A DNA stretch of 64,000 nt from Piezodorus guildinii (lineage: Eukaryota; Arthropoda; Insecta; Hemiptera; Pentatomidae): NCBI GenBank assembly GCA_023052935.1, contig CM041292.1, positions 112,249,436 to 112,313,435 of the forward strand, given 5' to 3'. The notes below the pieces were generated by a model. It did not search any database. It saw only the letters and a list, made by a program, of their open reading frames with translations, and was not told the DNA's origin. Both the position numbers and the translations under genes were made by a program. This document shows, one piece after another, positions 59,901 through 64,000 of this stretch (positions are counted from its first letter, which is position 1; every line of letters begins with the position of its first letter).

Positions 59901-62018
59901 GATAGAAAGCCATTTCATTGGTATAATATAATAATAATAATAGGCTTAGTGAACCTGAAGGTTGGATGCTGATACCACCAACCAATCACTTGCATAGATT
60001 CGTACAGTGATCACCATTCAAGGCCACGTCCCTCAGATCAGACTTAATACAATCCTCCCATCAATGCCTCGGCCTACCCGGACACCTACCAGTCGGTTCA
60101 CTGCTTACCACTGCTGAATTCGTTCACTGAGCCCAACAACTTTACACGCCCATTTGAGTTGCTGCGATGAACTTAATTATATTAACAGGATACAAGCTCT
60201 GTAATTCCATGTTGTGTAACCTGAAATTTCCCAGTGGCCTCATCTCTCTTTGGACCAAATATTTTAAATAGAACCTTATACTCGAAAACCTTAAGTCATT
60301 GTTCATCCTTAAAAGTAAGAGACCATGTTTCACATCCATATAGAACGGACGGAAGAATAATAGTATCCTTGTTCCCTTATTTTTTTATTTCAGATGAAAA
60401 GAAAAACACTTTCAACTTAGGCAAGTATATGGATGGAGGAAACAGTGATAAATCACAATGAAATATCCCTTATTACGATAAAATGCCTGTGTCAGTTATT
60501 TAATTTTACCTCAGATATCTTAAGGTCTTGTACTAAACAGATTGCCATCAATTATCTGGCATAATTTACATGTTATCAATAGCTAGTAAGAAAAACTTTG
60601 TGCTCAGGTATGCATTCCTGTGCTACACTTCACTTCTTTCCTCACACTCACTGTTTAGTGTACTTCCTATTAACACCATAATTTTTAATGAATATTAGTA
60701 GTTTATCTATCCTGAAATTATGTCAATTCCTTGAAGATAGTGATTTGTTGGTTTTGTCAAAAGCATCGTGCATGTTGAAGAAAACTTCTTCAGCTTTCTC
60801 TATAAAAAAAAAAATTGTTGTTGTTCAAATATGGACCTACCCTTTTGAAAATTGTACTGAAAATTTTGAAGTTTTTTCACTCTAAACTCAGTCTTTTATA
60901 CATCATCCATTCCTTGGATTTACATGGGCAGCTGGCTAAAATGGTAAGTTTGATTGCGTGATGAATTTCATTTGTCTTAACGTGTTTTAATTCAATAATC
61001 TGGGTGAATGATTCAGAGTGATGATTTCATGCGTTGATAATTATAATTATAAATTATGATTAATTAGACTTCGAATTATAGTTTCAATTGGAATAATATC
61101 AGTAGTCATTATTTATCCCTTGTTTTTTTAAATTTCAGATGAAAAGAAAAACGCTTTCAACTTTGGAAAGTATGTGGATGGAGGAAACAGTGATAAATCC
61201 CAATGGAATATCCCTTATGACGATAATATGCCTGTGTCAGTTATTTTATTTTTTATTTTACCTCTGATTACCTAATAGATTACTTAAGGTCATGTTTTGT
61301 TAAACAGATTGCCATCAGTTAACTTGGGTGAACTGGCCATGAAATATGAGGCTTCTTATCAAGACAGAATTAGCAACGATGAAGGAAGGGATGAGAAAAT
61401 GAGTTATGGCAAGGAGATGAAACGTTTTGCCAACTACCAAGCTGGACTTCTACCTAGAGCAAGATCAACTGGTAAGGGATAATCATAAAAAAGAATTTTT
61501 AAAGTAGAGGTATAAAGTTTTTGATAACTAGGCCCAGAACAATGTTATTTTTAGAGGGGCTGTTTCCCCTGTGCTGAGGCAAGGTTTCATAATTGAGACG
61601 TTAATTCACAAAAGGTACCATATCCATTCTAGGATATTTTACAGAAAGCTCAAAGTTCTCTAATGCTATATTATTAAACCAACTTATTCGATTCTTTTTG
61701 CATTAAAATCTAGAATTGTTTTTTTACTATCCTAAAAACAGTATATTAAAGTTATAGAATTAAATATTTTAGAATGATTTGGATCAAAACTTAATGTGTA
61801 ACTAGTACCTTTAGAAAATAAGTGCATTTCTACATTACTTTTTTAAAGGACGAGAGTTAAAAACAAAAAGAAGATTTTGAATGTTGTTTAAGCTTTCTTC
61901 TGAGTTTAGCACCAAGAGATTCTCTTAAAACTTAAGAATATTTTCACCTACCTACAACCTCGTTATTCATTCTTTCCTTTTTGTTGATTTGACAGGAATC
62001 AAAGCTATCTTCTATTAG
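38991..62018 (+). CDS. FAM234B: FAM234-family single-pass membrane protein (FG-GAP-like repeats), about 12 exons
   Basis: Exons: 38991-39252, 39337-39567, 47598-47800, 53542-53701, 54539-54926, 56508-56604, 56694-56880, 58237-58362, 58436-58576, 61139-61235, 61308-61471 and tentatively 61996-62018. All phases fit, giving 692 residues. The cytosolic acidic N-terminus is followed by a transmembrane helix at about 78-100 and an extracellular part with repeated beta-propeller-type blocks: FDANGDNILDIVIGFSTG, CGGGVLVLDGKTGSLLWKYW, IVDQNGDGFSDILISHT, ILNGKNGEAIGQ, ADMNGDDIEDVIFTYGD and AYFNNDAYPDLLITNMVGS. The tail has NLGELAMKYEASYQDRIS and YGKEMKRFANYQ. This matches FAM234A/B (ITFG3/KIAA1467); molecular role is not established. 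The A/B label is a guess. Exon 10 ends at an unusual donor (GTCAGT). The last 7 codons are the least certain. Introns 2, 3 and 9 are filled with mobile DNA. Confidence 0.88.
39660..40015 (+). pseudogene. LINE apurinic endonuclease fragment
   Basis: Frames read TDIETCLEELYSVISTIHKN, then SHVGILNDLEEEVLQ, GEARLLVEAIESSGLF and, after a shift, GKYTFTSSLGRRTIDLCG. This is the order of the APE-type endonuclease of LINEs (G.fN..VG, RG..L....ES.GL, TF.ss.G..tIDl). It lies in FAM234 intron 2. Confidence 0.6.
40150..40305 (+). repeat. Inverted repeat arm 1 (LINE RNase H segment)
   Basis: This is almost the exact reverse complement of 40857-41005. Shared blocks include ACTGACTCCTGATTGGCCTT (here) and the complement of ATTAGAAGCTATTGTGAACT. 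It lies about 550 bases from its partner. Confidence 0.85.
40394..41225 (-). pseudogene. RNase H domain and C-terminus of a LINE (I/R1-like)
   Basis: The minus-strand frame of 194 codons contains ALFSLRHLIFTNSLIQNILL, FVRIPTHCGIVGNEITDCAA, KQAI and later VHCLITVKHILSESW. The upstream frame includes SVRASVVCDSRQHLFSLSPL, TAELVEINKTLNAVHS and VIFCTDS. P.HCGI.GNE..D..AK is the RNase H signature of non-LTR elements, with the DS Asp before it. At least one frameshift separates the two parts. Weak pieces of the region before RNase H may continue to about 41530. It is located in FAM234 intron 2. Confidence 0.8.
40857..41005 (-). repeat. Inverted repeat arm 2
   Basis: This is the partner of 40150-40305 and part of the RNase H-bearing LINE above. 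Confidence 0.85.
41684..41942 (+). repeat. tRNA-derived SINE, family B
   Basis: The head reads GGGAGCAGCGTGGTCTAGTG (box A-like TGGTCTAGTG), followed by CTGGGTTTGAATGGTAGTTG (box B-like). The body has GATGATCCTAGGGTAAGGAG, CCCTCCTGGGGCATACC and CTCTATAAAGTGGG, and the end is GAGCCCAAGACCCTTCATGA. The same body is present in inverted form at 55.6-55.9 kb. Confidence 0.75.
41943..44350. other. FAM234 intron 2, AT-rich
   Basis: Long T- and A-rich stretches occur here with no protein-like frame. A block near 44090-44330 is related to 19.24-19.43 kb (repeat family C neighbour). Confidence 0.4.
44355..45412 (-). repeat. tRNA-derived SINE, family A, split by a LINE insertion
   Basis: The tail half (44355-44443, including CATTGCACAGGTTTGGGACA) and the head half (45318-45412, including AAAGGACGGCATAACC and GCCGAGTTTGAACCCACGGA) are contiguous in other copies. 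Here they are separated by the LINE piece at 44444-45317. Confidence 0.75.
44444..45317 (+). mobile_element. 5'-truncated Jockey-like LINE inserted in a SINE
   Basis: Translation gives IALFADDTAILASSFKISAI (catalytic FADD), LGLKTNTEKTEAIIFTKRRP, ISKQVKYLGVTLDYKLLFKH, then VIRPLITYASPAWSLTSKTH and KKLQVLQNRCLRIINHYPPY, the Jockey order, with later frame breaks. The 3' end is A-rich (CAGCGCAAAAAAA). It is flanked by TTCCCCTCCA (44434-44443) and TCCCCCTCCA (45318-45327), a likely target site duplication from SINE sequence. Confidence 0.82.
45446..45548 (+). repeat. tRNA-derived SINE, family A (head part)
   Basis: It reads GGGTCACCTGTGGTGCAGTG (box A-like TGGTGCAGTGG), then GGTCATGGGTTCAAACCTGG (box B GGTTCAAACC) and GCAGGTGGCCTTGGATATTT. 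The body after that is missing. Confidence 0.75.
45600..45850 (+). pseudogene. 3' fragment of a Penelope-like or related ORF
   Basis: Frames give HFRKTGHTFKFH, PKIIHYEKNSFKINFKEIIT, IEKYKNRSMNKKSDVQNLNA and YYSNLI. The KTGH.F.F....I...E....K...E...I......N.K.D...L...Y pattern is what follows the GIY-YIG nuclease core in some Penelope-like proteins. Two stops are present. Confidence 0.4.
46260..46780 (-). pseudogene. LINE ORF2 C-terminal fragment
   Basis: Minus-strand frames read NKIWSNLILDNNNDVPVPVH, TKIQLFNSIFHASLCDATQV, WGF, then LFSLPPYMPNYSLETETNQE and SLELIHSNLI. The block K..LF.S...S...Y..QVWG followed by LP..TPNY.L..E is a familiar C-terminal pattern of LINE reverse transcriptases. 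Stops interrupt it. It lies in FAM234 intron 2. Confidence 0.5.
47801..49240. other. FAM234 intron 3, left part
   Basis: A block near 48180-48250 (CAGACCCCTTTGTC ... AAGGACCCCC) resembles 31155-31205 (CAGACCCCCTAGAC), so some unclassified repeat is present. No gene was found. Confidence 0.35.
49250..49390 (+). pseudogene. Mariner transposase N-terminal fragment
   Basis: The frame reads KSAAHMVNKIYSVYGNDALG, QSTVRKWFARFRTGNFDLED and ANG. A......I....G......TV..WF..FR.G.FDLED is the mariner helix-turn-helix region. No terminal repeat is recognisable, so this is a remnant. Confidence 0.65.
49699..49739 (-). ncRNA. Hammerhead ribozyme-like core (left arm)
   Basis: Read on the minus strand: CTGATGA, one base, GACCC, a 7-base loop, GGGTC, then GAAAC. 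The CUGAUGA and GAAA strands with a 5-bp perfect stem II fit a minimal hammerhead. One base between CUGAUGA and the stem deviates from the textbook form. Stem III and the cleavage site could not be fixed by eye. Confidence 0.5.
50175..50576 (+). CDS. GIY-YIG endonuclease domain of a Penelope-like element (133 aa)
   Basis: The frame contains LITPLYCSNIVYKISCSDCD, VFYVGETKNYLTTRISQHKL, then FNHSFDFDDYSILDYVPNHK and KRLIAESVHIHL. VYKI.C..C...YVGET...L..R...H is the GIY-YIG nuclease of Penelope-like proteins (here VYK for GIY and FYVG for YIG, the Arg of TTRISQH and the Glu of IAES as catalytic positions). The frame is intact, but the start lies inside the left inverted arm and the reverse transcriptase that normally precedes it is absent, so it is a 5'-truncated copy. 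Confidence 0.8.
   Translation: MIQDKKIVYPEQAFSPFTNTKDLITPLYCSNIVYKISCSDCDVFYVGETKNYLTTRISQHKLSISSRNPLASKLSERFINFNHSFDFDDYSILDYVPNHKKRLIAESVHIHLQSNPVNHKTDKQNLHILNSIK
51361..51402 (+). ncRNA. Hammerhead-like core, mutated (right arm)
   Basis: It has the same sequence as the left arm's motif, but CTGATTA replaces CTGATGA (51366-51372), which alters the conserved G of the catalytic core. Stem II (GACCC/GGGTC) and GAAAC are kept. Confidence 0.45.
52001..52282 (-). repeat. tRNA-derived SINE, family A, full length with target duplication
   Basis: It is flanked by perfect 10-base repeats ATTTAATATG at 51991-52000 and 52283-52292. On the minus strand the head reads GGTCACCCATAGCGTAGTGG (box A TAGCGTAGTGG) and CAAAGGTTCAAACCTGCAGG (box B GGTTCAAACC). 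The body is about 200 bases, and the end is an A-rich tail of AAATAAATAAACAAACAAG type. At 282 bp it is the reference copy for the family here. Confidence 0.9.
52293..52925. other. FAM234 intron 3, unassigned
   Basis: AT-rich sequence with no gene or known repeat recognised. Confidence 0.3.
52930..53480 (+). pseudogene. Mariner remnant with central deletion
   Basis: The N-terminal part reads FKVGWNRAQTARNINQV and, after breaks, ESTFQQCFKNFWXGDFDLK-like residues. Then come LDDNVLQALVKEDPITTVRE, LAGKLNLSKSIVDDHLKVME, the helix-turn-helix half of mariner. After 53260 only the end is recognisable (ESMEKLPTRWQKCIDE, then GDYFDY). The catalytic region is deleted. It lies just upstream of FAM234 exon 4. 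Confidence 0.7.
55055..55614. other. FAM234 intron 5, left part
   Basis: AT-rich sequence; only short low-complexity runs were seen. Confidence 0.3.
55615..55860 (-). repeat. tRNA-derived SINE, family B (head-truncated)
   Basis: The complement of the 41.7 kb copy: GAAGGTTCTTGGGCTCATTA, CTTTGTAGAGGCTTGG, CTCCAGGAGGGTCTCCATAC and CCTAGGATTGCTTCCCAGCT. The tRNA-like head beyond the GCCACAGCC end is missing. Confidence 0.7.
57780..58100 (-). pseudogene. LINE RNase H C-terminal fragment
   Basis: The minus-strand frame reads IWIRAQMGISENNEVDSLAK followed by TTDALDLIRCPT, then, past a stop, frames with VCHRELYKSNVQRILDKSWF. W.RA..GI..N..VD.LAK is the end of a non-LTR RNase H domain. It sits in FAM234 intron 7. 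Confidence 0.5.
58577..59250. other. FAM234 intron 9, left part
   Basis: AT-rich sequence with A-rich runs; no gene was recognised. Confidence 0.3.
59255..59800 (-). pseudogene. Jockey-like LINE C-terminal fragment
   Basis: Minus-strand frames read LNGNELPWIAANKAVTYLGV, HLNHRLTWNHHINPKLTQTY, IIYKTILRPILIYGCEVWG, then LRTVVDALWFQSN and LHRELQIEYIEEFIENRF. The YLG...L.R..TW..HI, RP...YG.E.WG and LR...A.WF.SN..LHR.L.I sequence is the Jockey C-terminal order. One frameshift is present. It is inserted in FAM234 intron 9. Confidence 0.75.
59925..60360 (-). pseudogene. RTE-like LINE 3' end
   Basis: Minus-strand frames read LYGCETWSLTFKDEQ, LKVFEYKVLFKIFGPKRDEA, then GRCPGRPRH.WEDCIKSDLR and DVALNGDHCTNLCK, the familiar C-terminal order of this LINE lineage. 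It ends with GGTTCACTAAGCCTATTATT and a (TTA)n tail (59924-59941), marking the true 3' end. The right boundary abuts the duplicated FAM234 exon. Confidence 0.75.
60370..60560 (+). pseudogene. Disabled tandem duplicate of FAM234 exon 10 with flanks
   Basis: The stretch 60394-60490 is nearly identical to exon 10 (61139-61235), with the same acceptor (TTTCAG) and donor (GTCAGT) contexts. It carries TGA at 60459-60461 in place of the Trp codon TGG, and LGKYM for FGKYV. Similarity continues through the short intron into the first bases of exon 11 (ACAGATTGCCATCA). The copy is 97 bases, not a multiple of three, so using both copies would break the frame. It is probably a dead duplicate. Confidence 0.85.
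60560..61138. other. FAM234 intron 9, right part
   Basis: The stretch lies between the dead exon copy and the functional exon 10. AT-rich, with no gene recognised. Confidence 0.35.
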
Positions 62019-62378
62019 ATCTATCATAGCAGGAGTATCCAAGATGCTTAGTTCATTTCAATACGTAGTATTATTTGCATACATTATATGCAGTTCTAAT
62101 ATTCAGATTACAGCAATCCTAAAAAAAACATAAAAATTCAACACCAACCCCCAGAACAGTATTTAATGAAATATTAGTTCATGGCAGATGGATTATCAAA
62201 TGACAGCTATTAAAAGAAGGGGACAAAAAAATGAAATTCTAAATAATTTGATGATTTTCCATTTCATGTTATAATACTACGTAATATTAGCAATCAAATG
62301 ATGCTACTCTTCCAATCATAAGCGGGTGGGTTGTGCACTTTCGGACTCCGAAATCTGACACATTTGACCATCATTTTC
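62019..62378. other. Region after the proposed FAM234 stop
   Basis: Likely 3' UTR and intergenic DNA. No clear polyadenylation site could be assigned with confidence. Confidence 0.3.
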
Positions 62379-64000
62379 TTATTGAGCTAAAAATATTAGA
62401 GATAAATACAAATCAATGATGCTTGCATCCATGAGTGGGCAGGGGATGTAGTGCCAAACACATTTCAAAAGTTGAATATATGTCGATATCTTTAAAGCTG
62501 ATTTCATTCCCCACAATGTCCTAGTAATTTGCTGTGAAATCGAGAATAGTGAGTTCGTATGTATTCGCTGACGGTAGGTATGTGTAAGTCTGTATGTAAA
62601 GTTTTGTTTGAAACATACCAAGGTGCTTGCGTAATTCGTCCAAGTATTTTTGACTGGAAAGTTTGAAGTCTTTGTATGTTAGTCTTTTTTGCAGCTCCGA
62701 AGATTTGAGAGGCGTAAGACCATATTGGTTTTAGTAAGTATGTGTAGGCGGCAAGTTTCTGTCTTAATTTTAGTTTTGATTGTCGTCTGAGTTGGGTGTG
62801 CAGTAGTCTACTTCTTTGGTTTTATGTCTTTCGTTTTTTCTTTTTTTTTCGTCCCAAGTCATTCTTCTGTCAAAAGTTAGTCCTAGGTAGTTGACATTGT
62901 CTGTTTGTGGTATTGGTACATTATCGATGTACACTGGTGGGCAGGTTTCACCTCTTAGTGTAAATGTCATGTGTTGGCATTTGTCATAGTTTAATCTTCT
63001 TTTCCACAGCTTGCACCAATTCTGTAGTTTTTGTAAGTGATGTATAGTCAGGGAGGCTTGAGTATGATCTTCATGTTTTGATAAGATTGCAGTATCGTCT
63101 ACGTATGTTGCCGTCAGGATGTTTGAACAATCTGTTATGTTGTGCGAGTATAATATATATAGCAGTGGTGCAAGTATTGAACCTTGAGACACTCCTGCTA
63201 GCACTGGTCTTTTTGAAGAAGTTTCTGTACCCTTTCGGACTGAGAAAAATCTGTCTGAGAGAAATGATTGAATAATAAGAAAGTATGTGTGTTTTAGTAT
63301 CTTCTTGAGTTTAAACAGGAGACCCTGGTGCCAGACTCTGTCAAATGCTTGAGCTACGTCCAGGAATACACCTGTGGCATATAATTTTTGCTCAAGCGCA
63401 GATGAAATGAAATCAGTCACTCTGTGCAATTGATGTGTTGTGGAGTGGAATTTGCTAAAACCAAATTGATGATCGGGTATTATTTGATTATGACCTAGTA
63501 TATCTATTAATCTTTTGTATAATAATTTTTCGAATATTTTGGAGCAAATAGAAAGCAAACTAATTGGGCGGTAGGAAGAGGGGTTGTTTTTATCCTTGTT
63601 TGGTTTATTTATCATGGAAATGTAAGAGTATTTCCACTGTATTGGAAATTTTGTAGTCCTAAGTATTGCATTGTAAATAGTTGTGAGAAACACTAGAGCC
63701 TTTCTTGGCATTTGCTGGAGTGCTACAGCATTTACAAGATCGTGGCCAGGAGCTTTCTTTTTTTGTAAGTGTTTAATGTGCTCTGCGACCTGTGATAGAG
63801 TGAAGGAAGGAGGAGGCAATGAGAGCTGCAGTGGAATGTCTAAGGTTTTGAGTACAAGTTCGTCGTGTTCTTTATTAGTGTCATCAGTATGTGGTATGAA
63901 AACAGACGAAAGATGGTCAGCAAAGAGTACAGATTTTTCTTCATCCGACACGGCCCAGGAACTGTCTTCTCTCCTTAAAGGAGCCGACACCGTGCAATGC
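62379..64000 (-). pseudogene. Jockey-like LINE ORF2, truncated by window edge
   Basis: The minus-strand frame 63990-62770 gives FADHLSSVFIPH, KAPGHDLVNAVALQQMPRKA, YSYISMINKPNKDKNNPSSY followed by RPISLLSICSKIFEKLLYKR, VFLDVAQAFDRVWHQGL (motif A), LAGVSQGSILAPLLYILY, ATYVDDTAIL (catalytic YVDD) and VNYLGLTFDRRMTWDEK. An A/K homopolymer run near 62840 shifts the frame. The other frame continues to about 62509 with LLKPIWSYASQIFGAAKKTN and ITQAPWYVSNKTLHTDLHIP, the Jockey C-terminus. The frame stays open to the window edge, so the upstream endonuclease may exist outside. The single break at a homopolymer could be an assembly error in a fairly young copy. Confidence 0.88.

Noticed and set aside
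1..64000. CRISPR arrays, operons, or prokaryotic contamination
   Set aside because: Spliced genes, SINEs and LINEs throughout show nuclear animal DNA; no direct-repeat/spacer array was seen.

Overview
The window is a stretch of AT-rich, intron-containing animal nuclear DNA, most likely from an insect. Evidence for this is GT-AG introns of 70 bp to 8 kb, many eukaryotic transposable elements (mariner, Tc1, PIF/Harbinger, LINEs, copia, Penelope, tRNA-derived SINEs), and a pair of small mitochondrial proteins on one apparent transcript, an arrangement known in Drosophila. I cannot name the species or order.

Host genes, left to right: (1) a CIB1-like EF-hand protein (minus, 5' coding exons only; the gene runs off the left edge); (2) a compact two-ORF locus at about 6.08-6.5 kb encoding homologues of the complex III assembly factors UQCC5/SMIM4 and UQCC6/Brawnin (Drosophila Sloth1/Sloth2); (3) a one-exon DEAD-box helicase, DDX49/Dbp45A type (minus, 10.5-11.9 kb); (4) a six-exon TMX1-like ER thioredoxin (minus, 20.2-33.4 kb); (5) a FAM234-family single-pass membrane protein with FG-GAP-like repeats (plus, 39.0-62.0 kb, about 12 coding exons). 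One more long open frame of membrane-protein character (18.4-18.9 kb, minus) could not be identified.

Most of the remaining sequence is mobile DNA. A PIF/Harbinger element lies at about 4.2-5.8 kb with a broken transposase and an antisense Myb/SANT-like remnant. A Tc1-like element with an IR/DR end structure (12.6-15.1 kb) contains a young, internally deleted mariner with perfect 29-bp terminal repeats and an intact shortened ORF. A second IR/DR Tc1-like element is at 36.5-38.2 kb, and a full-length but broken mariner at 33.8-35.1 kb. A copia pol 3' end is at 16.9-17.8 kb, and many LINE fragments (Jockey/CR1-like, RTE-like, RNase H-bearing) are scattered throughout. A Penelope-like GIY-YIG element at 49.6-51.5 kb is flanked by long inverted arms that carry hammerhead-ribozyme-like cores. 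Two tRNA-derived SINE families recur, one copy with a perfect 10-bp target duplication.

The most noteworthy points are the bicistronic UQCC5-UQCC6 pair, including an apparent one-base frameshift in UQCC6; the Penelope element with inverted ribozyme-bearing arms; a duplicated and disabled FAM234 exon; and the shortened mariner ORF that keeps its DNA-binding half. Conserved genes with single-base frame breaks (UQCC6, TMX1 exon 5) raise the possibility of residual assembly indels. All homology statements come from motif recognition by eye; no searches were run.
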